Positions 7,031 to 13,352 of a DNA stretch of 13,352 nucleotides are shown one piece after another. Position 1 is the first letter of the stretch, and every line of letters begins with the position of its first letter. The notes beneath the pieces are model-generated. The model did no database searches and was not told the origin of the DNA. It saw only the letters and a program-made list of their open reading frames with translations. Origin of the DNA: Halobacteriales archaeon SW_10_68_16 (GTDB taxonomy: Archaea > Halobacteriota > Halobacteria > Halobacteriales > Haloarculaceae); NCBI GenBank assembly GCA_003023485.1, contig PXSG01000052.1, positions 1,780 to 15,131 on the forward strand, in the 5' to 3' direction. Position numbers and translations under genes: made by a program.

Positions 7031-7120
7031 GTTGCGGGTCGGGGTGAGACAGTGCTCACATCACCGCTCCGTCAGCTCGCGAGTCGCACCATTGAAACCG
7101 GCGACACTCCAGTCGGGGGT

Positions 7121-8224
7121 ATGAACCCCGAGACGTTGCGCGCAGACATCCCGGCCTGCGAGGAGTGTGTCTTCCTCAACACCGGCGCCAGCGGCCCCAG
7201 CCCACGACGGATCGTCGACGCCGTGACCGGGTTCCACGAACGTCACAAGCTCGCGGCACCCTGCGAGGATGGCATGTACGAGTTCGCCAGCGAGACACGC
7301 GAACGCGCCCGCGAGGCCGTCGCCGAGTTCGTCGGCGCCTCGCCCGGGGAGATCGCACTCACCCGAAACACCGTCGGGGGAATCAACCACGTCGCGACGG
7401 CCATCGACTGGGAGCCCGGCGATGTCGTCGTCCGGACGGACCTCGAACACCCCTCGGGGGAGCTGCCCTGGCAACTGCTTTCTGACCGCCACGGCGTCGA
7501 AGTTCGGGAACTCGCGACCGACCGGGGGCGGGTCGACCGCGACGCCCTGAAGGAAGCCGTCGATGGCGCGCGCCTGGTGTGTGTGAGTTCCATCGCCTGG
7601 AACTACGGGACGCGCCTGCCCGTGGCGGAGATCGTCGATATCGCCCACGACGCCGGCGCGGCGGTGCTGGTCGATGCCGTCCAGTCGCCGGGCCAGGAAC
7701 CGGTTGACGTCGCCGCCTGGGGAGCGGATTTCGTCGCCGCCTCGGGCCACAAGTGGCTGCTCGGCGCCTGGGGGTCGGGATTCCTCTACGTGGACGACGA
7801 CGCCCTCGCGGGTCTGCAGCCCGACCGGATCGGCTACTTTTCGGTCACCCGCGAGGCAGAGACGGGCTACGAGTTCGCGCCCGACGCCAGCCGGTTCGAA
7901 CTCGGGACGACCGCACTGGCGCCCTACGTCGGGCTGGCCGAAAGCGTCGATCTCTTCGACGACCTGGGCCTCGACACCGTCCAGGAGCGTATCGACCGGC
8001 TGACCGAACGCCTGAAGGAGGGACTCGGCGACCGACTGCTGAGTCCCCGCGATTCCGAGTCGGGACTGGTCGCCTTCGCCGTCGACGACCCGGAGGCGAC
8101 CGCCGAACGACTGGCCGAGGAAGGCATCCGGGTCCGGTCCATCCCGGACCCCCACGCCTGCCGGGCATCCCTCCACGTCTTCAACACCGCCGGGGACGTC
8201 GACGCGCTGCTGGACGCGCTGTGA
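7121..8224 (+). CDS. Class V aminotransferase (cysteine desulfurase-like fold, PLP enzyme)
   Basis: A 367-residue fold-type I PLP enzyme. Visible features are the N-terminal VFLNTGASGPSPR (17-29), LTRNTVGGINHVA (80-92, cofactor phosphate loop), DLEHPSGELPW (107-117), VDAVQSPGQ (184-192, D185 for the pyridine nitrogen) and SGHKWLLG (208-215, K211 forming the Schiff base), with RFELGTTA (258-265) near the C-terminal domain. The C-terminus PHACRASLHVFNT (344-356) lacks the extended loop that carries the catalytic cysteine in SufS; C347 is not obviously equivalent to it. A sulfur-transfer role is therefore doubtful, and isopenicillin-epimerase-like or other lyase/transaminase activity is as likely. 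The ATG at 7121 fits the family and has a weak TATA-like ATTGAAAC 26 nt upstream. The gene is monocistronic in appearance, with 234 bp of non-coding DNA following. Confidence 0.9.
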   Translation: MNPETLRADIPACEECVFLNTGASGPSPRRIVDAVTGFHERHKLAAPCEDGMYEFASETRERAREAVAEFVGASPGEIALTRNTVGGINHVATAIDWEPGDVVVRTDLEHPSGELPWQLLSDRHGVEVRELATDRGRVDRDALKEAVDGARLVCVSSIAWNYGTRLPVAEIVDIAHDAGAAVLVDAVQSPGQEPVDVAAWGADFVAASGHKWLLGAWGSGFLYVDDDALAGLQPDRIGYFSVTREAETGYEFAPDASRFELGTTALAPYVGLAESVDLFDDLGLDTVQERIDRLTERLKEGLGDRLLSPRDSESGLVAFAVDDPEATAERLAEEGIRVRSIPDPHACRASLHVFNTAGDVDALLDAL

Positions 8225-8427
8225 AGCAGCGGGCACCGTCTCAGCGGGAGCAACAGTCGGCAGAGAGCGTGGCGGGGTCGACCCTGTTGCAGTGTCGGAA
8301 ACGAGGACTGCAGTGTTATGAGGACAGGCCGGACAGGTAGTGGTATGGTTGCGTCGCCTGTCATCGAGGAGACCAGGGTGACTCTTACGTACCACGCGCA
8401 CACACTCGGTCGTGATGCCCTCCACAC

Positions 8428-8438
8428 TACATAATTTT
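8428..8438 (+). promoter_or_regulatory. AT-rich promoter of the membrane protein gene at 8459
   Basis: TACATAATTTT ends about 21 nt before the ATG at 8459 and stands out from the GC-rich surroundings. The 234 bp between the aminotransferase and this gene hold nothing else I can recognise. Confidence 0.55.
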
Positions 8439-8458
8439 CAAAACGAGAACAAAAACGA

Positions 8459-8851
8459 ATGAACGAAGGATTCTCTCGCCGGCTCAGTGGGATCGTCGGC
8501 ACGTTCCTGGTGCTCGTCGTCGGTGGAGTCCTCCTCCTCGGTGGCTCGCTCGTTGCGCGGCCGGCCACCGTTGTGCAGCTTGCCCTGCTGGGGCTGGCTG
8601 GTGTCGTCGCCCTCGTCGCAGCCATCGACACGCGATTGACCGCCCGCATCGCATGGTATCGGTGGGGCGGTCTCGGAAACATTCTTCTCGGGATGTCACT
8701 TCCACTCGGGTTCGTCGGCACCGACAACAACCTGGTCTTTCTCGGTATCCTCGGTGTCGGTGGTCTGACGCTGGCCGCGATGGGAGTTGATATGCTGGTC
8801 TTTCACGGCCGATACACCCGGGGTAAACGACTCGACCACGACAGTGGATGA
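8459..8851 (+). CDS. Four-helix integral membrane protein of unknown function
   Basis: A 130-residue protein with a short charged N-terminus and four hydrophobic segments at about 11-32, 37-57, 68-87 and 91-115, followed by a basic then acidic tail RGKRLDHDSG. The second and third segments are separated by an Arg-containing loop with aromatic residues, TARIAWYRWGG (61-71). I recognise no catalytic or transport motif. The start has an AT-rich promoter just upstream and the coding sequence shows normal haloarchaeal third-position GC bias. It converges on the hypothetical gene at 8888, only 36 bp apart. Function is unknown. Confidence 0.8.
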   Translation: MNEGFSRRLSGIVGTFLVLVVGGVLLLGGSLVARPATVVQLALLGLAGVVALVAAIDTRLTARIAWYRWGGLGNILLGMSLPLGFVGTDNNLVFLGILGVGGLTLAAMGVDMLVFHGRYTRGKRLDHDSG

Positions 8852-8887
8852 ACGAGTCCCGGGATGAGGAGAGACTGAAGCCACTCA

Positions 8888-9499
8888 TCACCATAACTCC
8901 CCGAGTTCCGACTTCAGGTGCTCCCGGCGCTCGATGAGATCGCTCAGTTCGTCGGTGTTGACGGAGTGATCCTGCCGGAGCGCGGCTTCGAGGGCATCGT
9001 TGGTCGCCTCGACCAGCTGGCTCGCGGTCCCGAGCACCTCCGAGGGCGACCCGCGCGAGTCGTGGAGTTCGACCTCGCCGGAGTGGAGCGTGTAGCCGAC
9101 CAGCGGCACCTCCTCCTCGCGGTGGTACGCGGTGGTGACGTCCATCCCGGTCGTGGGGTTCTTGCGGTCGCTCGCGACCTCCATGCGGACGAGTCCGAAC
9201 GGTTCGGCCAGCGTCGGGTACGTCTCGGCGAGGTCGCGCAGCCTGTCGGCCGGCTCGACGCCGAGCTGTGACTCCACGTCGCCGAAGAAGTGCTGCGAGT
9301 TCGACAGCGCGAGCGCCACCGCGAAGAAGACGCCCCGGTCCGACTCGGCGAACGACCGGATCCGGTCCCGGACGGTCTCGTGATCCCCCTCCAGTGCGAG
9401 CCGTTCGAGGTCGTCCAGCAGCGCCCGGACACCCTGCTCGCGGCGCAGGCACTCCTCGACGATCGCCCCCGGCATCTCGTCGCGGTCCACGTCGTCCAT
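8888..9499 (-). CDS. Hypothetical haloarchaeal cytoplasmic protein, 203 residues
   Basis: An acidic, soluble protein without signal peptide or membrane helix. The first half is helical (VEECLRREQGVRALLDDLER, then GDHETVRDRIRSFAES), with a hydrophobic patch GVFFAVALALSNSQHFFGDV (56-75). The middle has beta character (FGLVRMEVASDR, VPLVGYTLHSGEVELHDSRG), and the C-terminus is a charged helix (DELSDLIERREHLKSELGEL). I do not recognise the family. The start at 9499 is chosen because a minus-strand CTTTAC box lies at 9521-9526, about 25 nt upstream, and because residues encoded further upstream fall in the inverted-repeat region. It lies 109 bp downstream of dfrA on the same strand but with its own promoter, so co-function with dfrA is not implied. 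Confidence 0.8.
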   Translation of the reverse strand: MDDVDRDEMPGAIVEECLRREQGVRALLDDLERLALEGDHETVRDRIRSFAESDRGVFFAVALALSNSQHFFGDVESQLGVEPADRLRDLAETYPTLAEPFGLVRMEVASDRKNPTTGMDVTTAYHREEEVPLVGYTLHSGEVELHDSRGSPSEVLGTASQLVEATNDALEAALRQDHSVNTDELSDLIERREHLKSELGELW

Positions 9500-9538
9500 G
9501 CCCTCCCTTCGATGTCGTCGGTAAAGTCGTTGACGTCC

Positions 9539-9650
9539 TATCCACCCGGTCATGATTCGTTCAAACGCTGGTCGCAGGGACGGCCCCGAACCGCGTTGTA
9601 CTGCCCGTTCAATCCACGAGACCGTTGACTGGACCATGACCGGGTGGATA
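9539..9650. repeat. 112-bp element bounded by 16-bp perfect inverted repeats
   Basis: The left arm TATCCACCCGGTCATG (9539-9554) and right arm CATGACCGGGTGGATA (9635-9650) are exact reverse complements, separated by 80 bp. The right arm lies inside the 3' end of dfrA and codes for residues 176-180; the left arm lies upstream of the promoter of the gene at 8888. No clean target duplication flanks it. The size and structure suggest a short non-autonomous mobile element, or a long-loop hairpin in the dfrA transcript. I could not match it to a known element. Confidence 0.6.
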
Positions 9651-10175
9651 CGTGCCGCCGGTCCCGGCACCGTCCCGGCCGTGCTCCGAATCTCGGGCGC
9701 GGTAGGTGACGACCTCCAGGTCCTCGCCGATGGATTCGCGGCCGGTCTCGACCCAGCGGTCCGCGTCGTGGCCCGGCCAGTAGGTGTCGCCCTCGACGGA
9801 CTCGGGAACCCGGGTCACCAGCAGCCGGTCGGCCCGGGGCAGGAACTGCTCGTAGACGGTCGCGCCCCCGACGACGTAGGCGGTGTCGGCTCCCGTCTCG
9901 CGGGCGGCCGCGAGTGCTGCCTCGATTCCCTCCGCGACGACGACTCCCTCGGGGACATCGGGGTCGCTCCCCGAGAGGACGACGTTCGTCCGGTCGGGCA
10001 GGGGGCCGCCGAGGCGGTCGGCGATGGCCTCGAAGGTCGTCCGGCCGAGTATCACCGGGTGACCGGTCGTCTCGCGTTTGAAGTGTTGCAGATCCGCAGG
10101 GTAGTACCAGGGCATCTCGCCGTCGGCGCCGATGACGCCGTTTTTCGCGACTGCGACGATGATGGCGACCTCCAT
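9609..10175 (-). CDS. dfrA: Dihydrofolate reductase with an extended C-terminus
   Basis: Reduces dihydrofolate to tetrahydrofolate with NADPH, regenerating the cofactor oxidised by thymidylate synthase. Motifs: VAIIVAVAKNGVIGADGEMP (3-22, Met20-like loop), WYYPADLQHFKRET (23-36, with the substrate-binding acid D28), VILGRTTFE (41-49), and VVGGATVYEQFLP (101-113, the GG nucleotide site). The family normally ends about where VVTYRARD (155-162) lies; here another 26 residues follow, EHGRDGAGTGGTYPPGHG and onwards, encoded partly by the inverted-repeat element. The start codon lies 2 nt after the thyA stop, so the two genes are almost certainly co-transcribed and coupled. A corresponding hts-hdrB arrangement is known in Haloferax. 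The enzyme is probably active; the tail is likely a disordered addition. Confidence 0.93.
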   Translation of the reverse strand: MEVAIIVAVAKNGVIGADGEMPWYYPADLQHFKRETTGHPVILGRTTFEAIADRLGGPLPDRTNVVLSGSDPDVPEGVVVAEGIEAALAAARETGADTAYVVGGATVYEQFLPRADRLLVTRVPESVEGDTYWPGHDADRWVETGRESIGEDLEVVTYRARDSEHGRDGAGTGGTYPPGHGPVNGLVD

Positions 10176-10177
10176 GG

Positions 10178-11233
10178 TCACTCCGCGACGTCGAAGGCCA
10201 TGCCGCCGTACCCCTCGTAGTCTTCGAGTTCGATGGCGTCGTACGAGAGGTCGTCCAGCGAGTCGACGTCGACGTCGACGGTCGGCAAGTCGAGCGGTTC
10301 GCGGGCGAGCTGTTCCAGCAGGCCGGGGACGTGGTCGTAGCCGTACTCGTGGTTCGCGGGGTCGACCTCGGCGTCGGGTTCGGGCGGGGCCGTCTCGAGC
10401 AGCCACTCCCTGACCTCGCGGTACTCTTCGCGGTCCTCGACGGCACGGAGGCGGTCCTGCAACTCGGCGAGGTTGTCGGCGTACCACGCGCCGCGCTGGC
10501 CCTTCCCGCAGTAGACGTGGGCGTCGACGTGCGTGTGCGCGAAGGTGCCCGGTTCGATGTCCGTCACTCCGGCGACGACCTTCGCGAGCAGGGCGTACGC
10601 GGCGATGTTGAACGGGACTCCCAGCGTGATGTCGGCGCTGCGCTGGGTGAGGTGGCAGTGCAGGCGGCCGTCCTGGACCGAGAAGACGAACGTGTAGTGA
10701 CAGGGCGGCAGCGAGGAGACGGCGCCGTTGGCGGGGTGCCAGGCGCTGACGACCAGCCGCCGGGAGTGGCGGTCCCGGTCGGGGTTGTCCCCGCGGAGCG
10801 TGTCGACGACGTACGCGAGCTGGTCGAAGGTGAGCGTCCCCGTCTCCGCGTCGCGCTCGACCCACGGACAGTCCGCCCCCGCCCACGCCTCGCCCGGCAG
10901 CTGCGCGTCGTCCTCGGGAACAGGGAAGCGCCGCCAGAACCGCCCGTAGGCGCTCGGGAGCGCCCCGTCATCGTCGGCCCAGGCGTCCCAGATGCCCGTC
11001 TTCTCGCTCAGCGACCGGACGTGGTGTTCGCCCGAGACGTACCAGACGAGTTCGTGGAGCATCGAATCCCACCGGAAGGTGTCCATCTCCTTGGTGGTCA
11101 GCAGGGGGTAGGAGTCGGCGATGTCACACTCGTAGTACTCGCCGAAGGTGGCGATGGTGTCCGCCTCGGTGCGGTTGGGTTTGTAGGTCCCCGAAAGCAG
11201 TGCGTTCCGGACCAGGCGGTGGTACTCCTCCAT
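10178..11233 (-). CDS. thyA: Thymidylate synthase (ThyA type)
   Basis: Makes dTMP from dUMP using methylene-tetrahydrofolate. Of 351 residues, longer than the ~264 of the E. coli enzyme because of insertions at about 104-136 and 245-310. Key motifs: RTEADTIATFGEYYECDI (21-38), SYPLLTTKEM (41-50), ELVWYVSGEH (61-70), IWDAWADDDG (81-90), RRLVVSAWHP (158-167), LPPCHYTF (175-182) with the nucleophile C178, RSADITLGVPFNIAAYALL (198-216) and HTHVDAHVY (233-241). All catalytic positions are present. The ATG at 11233 is chosen since it matches the family start and a TATA box lies 28 nt before it; the 42 extra upstream codons would overlap a histidine-kinase remnant on the other strand. First gene of the thyA-dfrA pair. 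Confidence 0.95.
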   Translation of the reverse strand: MEEYHRLVRNALLSGTYKPNRTEADTIATFGEYYECDIADSYPLLTTKEMDTFRWDSMLHELVWYVSGEHHVRSLSEKTGIWDAWADDDGALPSAYGRFWRRFPVPEDDAQLPGEAWAGADCPWVERDAETGTLTFDQLAYVVDTLRGDNPDRDRHSRRLVVSAWHPANGAVSSLPPCHYTFVFSVQDGRLHCHLTQRSADITLGVPFNIAAYALLAKVVAGVTDIEPGTFAHTHVDAHVYCGKGQRGAWYADNLAELQDRLRAVEDREEYREVREWLLETAPPEPDAEVDPANHEYGYDHVPGLLEQLAREPLDLPTVDVDVDSLDDLSYDAIELEDYEGYGGMAFDVAE

Positions 11234-11256
11234 GGGGTACCGAGCGGGGCGGTCGG

Positions 11257-11265
11257 ACAATAAGT
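11257..11265 (-). promoter_or_regulatory. TATA-like box of the thyA-dfrA operon
   Basis: On the minus strand CTTATTGTC is centred about 28 nt before the thyA ATG at 11233. It lies immediately beside the left end of the histidine-kinase remnant, so the present promoter abuts that fragment. Confidence 0.6.
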
Positions 11266-11422
11266 CCTCCCCTCGCGACTGGTCCCGACGGCCGGCCCGG
11301 GACTCCCCGCCGACGAGCGGGCCGTCCTGGCCGGTCGCGAGGAGACGCCACTCGAACACGGCAGTGGTCTGGGCCTGTGGCTCGTCTACTGGATCGTCCG
11401 GAGCGTCGAGGGGACCGTCACC
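11264..11422 (+). pseudogene. Remnant of a histidine kinase ATP-binding domain
   Basis: Plus-strand frame starting after TAA 11261-11263 encodes AGPGLPADERAVLAGREETP followed by LEHGSGLGLWLVYWIVRSVE. This is the end of a HATPase domain of haloarchaeal sensor kinases: GPGLP is the G1-type box (11294-11308) and GSGLGLWLV the G2 box with its preceding LEHG. There is no start codon, no dimerisation or sensor domain, and the similarity ends after VEGTVT, short of the last strand. So about 50 codons survive of a gene that was several hundred. The frame then runs on without meaning towards the next gene. It lies between thyA and a HalOD1 protein, another haloarchaeal signalling family, suggesting a lost signalling locus. 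Confidence 0.72.
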
Positions 11423-11467
11423 CAGCGTGTAATACGGGGAGTCCGCTCAGTCCGTATCTGTCGAAGG

Positions 11468-12016
11468 TCACGCGACGGCTTTCGTGGGACAAACCGTTAT
11501 GCGCCCGTCTCCGCTGACTTCAATCTCCAGGTCGTCGATCCGAAACGAGACGCGTATGTCGCGCTCGCTGGTCCCATCGAACATCGCGTCTAATGCGTCT
11601 GGATCGATGAAATCGTACAGCGGGTCCACGCCAGTCGGCTTGACGCCCTTTACCGCCGCGATAGCTCGAACCACCCCGTGAGACGGGGATTCGTCCGCGT
11701 CCAAGCTGCACTCGAACTCCGAGTGACCCGCTGTCTCTGAGTTCCGAATCCAGATTTCACCACCGGTGTCCACGGTCACGTGGTGCTCGTGGTACACGAA
11801 ACTGAGCAGAATGGGACGCCGCAGTCGTCGGATGAGCGCGTCGAAAACGAGCGGGTCCACGACAGATCCGATCGGTTCCATTTCGTCCGGATCTGTGTCG
11901 GTCGCTTCCGAGAGCGAGGACACGACTGCATTGCTCCCCGGTTCGGACGCCGGATCGAACGTGGCATGGTGCTGCTCCGATGAATGCTCGTCCCTGGTTT
12001 TCTTGTTCCCAGTCAT
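11468..12016 (-). CDS. Protein with two tandem HalOD1 output domains
   Basis: 182 residues. Residues 112-175 form a standard haloarchaeal output domain 1 (HalOD1): SHGVVRAIAAVKGV, DPLYDFIDPDALDAMF, VSFRIDDLEIEV and GDGRITV. Residues 28-91 align with it position for position at an offset of 84 (one gap later): SNAVVSSLSEATDT, EPIGSVVDPLVFDALI, LSFVYHEHHVTV and GGEIWI. So the protein is a divergent tandem duplication rather than a single domain with an undefined N-terminus. HalOD1 normally sits alone or at the end of response-regulator proteins and is thought to be a signalling output; the ligand or partner is unknown. No receiver domain is present. The ATG at 12016 has a TATA box 28 nt upstream. 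Neighbouring genes are regulators on the same strand. Confidence 0.85.
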   Translation of the reverse strand: MTGNKKTRDEHSSEQHHATFDPASEPGSNAVVSSLSEATDTDPDEMEPIGSVVDPLVFDALIRRLRRPILLSFVYHEHHVTVDTGGEIWIRNSETAGHSEFECSLDADESPSHGVVRAIAAVKGVKPTGVDPLYDFIDPDALDAMFDGTSERDIRVSFRIDDLEIEVSGDGRITVCPTKAVA

Positions 12017-12039
12017 ATATGTACCAACGTCGCGCTACG

Positions 12040-12047
12040 GTATATGG
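12040..12047 (-). promoter_or_regulatory. TATA-like box of the tandem HalOD1 gene
   Basis: On the minus strand CCCATATA lies about 28 nt before the ATG at 12016, in DNA that is AT-rich for this genome. Confidence 0.6.
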
Positions 12048-12087
12048 GTTTCTCATATGTAATATGACTTATAAACAGGTTCGCAGA

Positions 12088-12109
12088 ATACGCCGTTATT
12101 TTGGCGTAT
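12088..12109. promoter_or_regulatory. Dyad of possible operator type between the HalOD1 and Lrp genes
   Basis: ATACGCC (12088-12094) and GGCGTAT (12103-12109) are perfect inverted arms with an 8-bp AT-rich centre. The dyad lies about 40 bp upstream of the HalOD1 TATA box and downstream of the Lrp gene. The size fits binding by a dimeric winged-helix regulator, possibly one of the two encoded nearby, or a short RNA hairpin after the Lrp gene. Only the dyad itself is seen. Confidence 0.4.
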
Positions 12110-12135
12110 ACCACACCCGGCACCGAACAGATATC

Positions 12136-12143
12136 AAAAAAAA
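12136..12143 (-). terminator. Oligo-T tract after the Lrp gene
   Basis: The minus strand carries eight consecutive T residues 34 nt beyond the Lrp stop codon. Archaeal RNA polymerase commonly terminates at such tracts without needing a hairpin. Confidence 0.5.
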
Positions 12144-12176
12144 TAGCAAAGATAGTGCTAAATCAGCATCGGTGGT

Positions 12177-12707
12177 TTATTCGTTCTCACTATTATCTCC
12201 CTGCCGGTCCATGTCATTTCTCTTTCTGTCCCTGTTATCGACCGCTTCCGAGAAGTAGAAGTGATTGAACGGTTGTATTTTCTGCCGTTTCATTATCTCC
12301 GAACTCTCGACTTCGACGCCGAGGTCGTGGATCGCATCCGTAATACGGACGATGTCGCTCGTATCACGGCCCACTACTTCGGTCTGGATGTTCCGCCTGC
12401 CGGTGATCATCTCCCGGATGTCTACCACACCCTGTATGTCCAGCAGCTCGTTCACGATATCGCTTCGCTGTTTCGGCGGCGCAGTGATGATGAACATCAC
12501 ACGAAGCGGGAGATTGGCCGCCTCGTAATCGATCTTGGGATGGTACCCCTCGATGATGCCGTCGCCTTCGAGACGGTCGAGGCGGTTACGGATGGTGCTG
12601 GCGGAGACGCCCGTCTTGTCGGCGATGTCCTCCGACGTGGTGTTCCGAGCGTCCTTCTGGAGCATGTAGAGGATACCGCGATCGACGTTGTCCAGGTCGC
12701 GTGCCAT
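12177..12707 (-). CDS. Lrp/AsnC family transcription regulator
   Basis: 176 residues. Residues 5-55 are the Lrp-type helix-turn-helix: LDNVDRGILYMLQKDARNTT, then EDIADKTGVSASTIRNRLDR and LEGDGIIEGYHPKIDY. Residues about 65-140 form the RAM-like effector/oligomer domain (LPLRVMFIITAPPKQRSDIV, GVVDIREMITGRRNIQTEVV). The tail (155-176) is highly charged and probably disordered. It starts at the ATG at 12707: the extra upstream codons have no family match, and a minus-strand AAAACTC lies about 30 nt before it. The effector is unknown; Lrp proteins often sense amino acids and regulate their own or adjacent genes. It lies 50 bp after the winged-helix gene on the same strand. Confidence 0.93.
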   Translation of the reverse strand: MARDLDNVDRGILYMLQKDARNTTSEDIADKTGVSASTIRNRLDRLEGDGIIEGYHPKIDYEAANLPLRVMFIITAPPKQRSDIVNELLDIQGVVDIREMITGRRNIQTEVVGRDTSDIVRITDAIHDLGVEVESSEIMKRQKIQPFNHFYFSEAVDNRDRKRNDMDRQGDNSENE

Positions 12708-12757
12708 GGGTGGAGTACGTGCAGTTGGTACGAGTTTTCCGTGAAACGGCGTGCTCG

Positions 12758-13156
12758 TCACTCCTGTCGTGAATTCAGTTCCGCTGTCCGTTCGTCGTAG
12801 GCCGCGCGGACCTGGTCGAATTCGTCCGCCGTTGTCCGGAGTGCCGATCGGATGGTTTCAATTCGAGACTCGTATCGGACTATCTTGTTTTCGGAATCGT
12901 ATCCGATCCAGCCAGCGGCCGCCAGTTTCGGAAGGTGGCTGTGATGGAGTTCGATTCTCACTGCGTCGGAGTCGGCCGTATCGTCGTAACGTGTTGCCCC
13001 TCTCTCCGAACTGCGTATGCCATCGGCGAGCACGGAGAGCCGAACGGGGTTGTCGTGGTTCGGGAGTTCGAGGAGAACCCGGTATCGAAGCGGATGGCTC
13101 AACAGGTCGTGCGTGTCGGCCGAGCCAGTATCCCCTCCACTGATTGATCCGGACAT
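12758..13156 (-). CDS. Haloarchaeal winged-helix protein (DUF7344-like)
   Basis: 132 residues. HDLLSHPLRYRVLLELPNHD (16-35) opens a winged-helix domain found in many haloarchaeal regulators, followed by VRLSVLADGI (38-47) and RIELHHSHLPKLAAAGWIGY (67-86), where HHxHLPKLxxxG is the recognition-helix signature; the wing is DSENKIVRYE (87-96). A C-terminal helix (97-130) could dimerise. I recall the family as DUF7344. The ATG at 13156 is chosen over an in-frame TTG at 13192 as the domain lies well within and the TTG falls in the promoter region, where AT-rich words occur at 13190-13210. Target genes are unknown; it may act on its own promoter or the neighbouring HalOD1 and Lrp genes. Codon choice is less GC-rich than in the middle of the window. 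Confidence 0.85.
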   Translation of the reverse strand: MSGSISGGDTGSADTHDLLSHPLRYRVLLELPNHDNPVRLSVLADGIRSSERGATRYDDTADSDAVRIELHHSHLPKLAAAGWIGYDSENKIVRYESRIETIRSALRTTADEFDQVRAAYDERTAELNSRQE

Positions 13157-13236
13157 AGCAATCTCTAACGTACTCTTCCGTCTTTGCAGCAATAAATCGC
13201 TAGTTTAACTCCGACTGTAACAAACCTCGGTGTTCG

Positions 13237-13352
13237 ATGAGTTCACTCCTCGTGGGTTTCGAGTTGCCACGTGAATATCGCCCTGAGTATGACGACCAGA
13301 CTGTTCCGGTGACCGGTCCCCCAAATTGCGACTTCCTCGGTGTCTTCGGTTT
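13237..13352. other. Unresolved partial reading frame at the window end
   Basis: Two alternatives overlap. On the plus strand an ATG at 13237 opens MSSLLVGFELPREYRPEYDD and runs off the edge, with an AT-rich box 31 nt before it. On the minus strand a frame enters from the right and ends at the TGA complementary to 13243-13245, with VAIWGTGHRNSLVVILRAIF near its end; this one has the higher third-position GC (about 71% against 57% by my count). I recognise neither family, so I leave the strand open. Confidence 0.35.

Noticed and set aside
7061..8425. 454-codon open frame on the minus strand
   Set aside because: It is antisense to the aminotransferase, which has clear PLP motifs; the minus product is rich in Arg, Gly and Val with no recognisable motif, as expected of a shadow in GC-rich DNA.
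8345..8434. 29-codon plus-strand ORF in the spacer after the aminotransferase
   Set aside because: Only a weak TATA-like word upstream, no family resemblance and its end overlaps the promoter of the next gene; not enough to call.
11234..11359. 42-codon N-terminal extension of thyA
   Set aside because: It lies upstream of the TATA box suited to the ATG at 11233 and overlaps the histidine-kinase remnant on the other strand; the family start fits 11233.
1..13352. CRISPR arrays, tRNA or rRNA genes, complete insertion sequences, toxin-antitoxin or defence systems
   Set aside because: I looked for regularly spaced repeats, cloverleaf-like sequence, transposase motifs and known defence domains and saw none. 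I did not find an evident new multi-gene system in this window.

Overview
The window is a piece of a haloarchaeal (class Halobacteria) chromosome. The DNA is GC-rich, the proteins are strongly acidic, and most genes have a TATA-like box about 24-29 nt before their ATG with no Shine-Dalgarno, which is the signature of leaderless haloarchaeal transcription. Markers include translation initiation factor eIF1A, Rio1 kinase, ribosomal protein L40e, a thymidylate synthase-DHFR pair, an archaeal phosphopantetheine adenylyltransferase, a HalOD1 protein and several haloarchaeal winged-helix regulators. I cannot assign a genus from sequence alone.

Layout. 1-1167: a Tat-exported ferritin-like protein (partial, minus) diverges from a dUTPase/dCTP-deaminase family gene. 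1168-2304: a broken gene of an NPP1/NLP-like family (HxHDWE motif), without a start and with a 1-nt frameshift. 2397-4106: a winged-helix regulator converging on a 35-residue hydrophobic mini-gene on the minus strand, then eIF1A and Rio1. 4190-5206: a second broken gene (minus), whose secreted haloarchaeal N-terminal domain is frameshifted and then joined to an unrelated-looking cysteine-containing segment. 5207-5618: non-coding DNA with inverted repeats. 5619-8224: coaD (minus) divergent from a metallo-beta-lactamase fold hydrolase, L40e (minus), and a class V aminotransferase. 8459-9499: a four-helix membrane protein converging on a conserved-looking hypothetical protein. 9539-9650: a 16-bp perfect inverted repeat spanning 112 bp and running into the 3' end of dfrA. 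9609-11233: thyA-dfrA operon (minus). 11264-11422: a 5'-truncated histidine kinase ATPase remnant (plus). 11468-13156: a tandem HalOD1-domain protein, an Lrp/AsnC regulator and a winged-helix regulator, all minus, in locally lower-GC DNA. The last ~110 bp hold an unresolved partial reading frame.

How the genes work together. The dUTPase/deaminase homologue, thyA and dfrA all serve thymidylate supply, although they lie at opposite ends of the window. eIF1A, Rio1 and L40e belong to translation and ribosome maturation. The clearest biological theme is decay and rearrangement between housekeeping genes: two frameshifted genes, a kinase fragment, a possible deletion that fused two convergent genes, and an inverted-repeat element that seems to have extended dfrA. 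I see no CRISPR array, tRNA, rRNA, intact insertion sequence or complete defence system.
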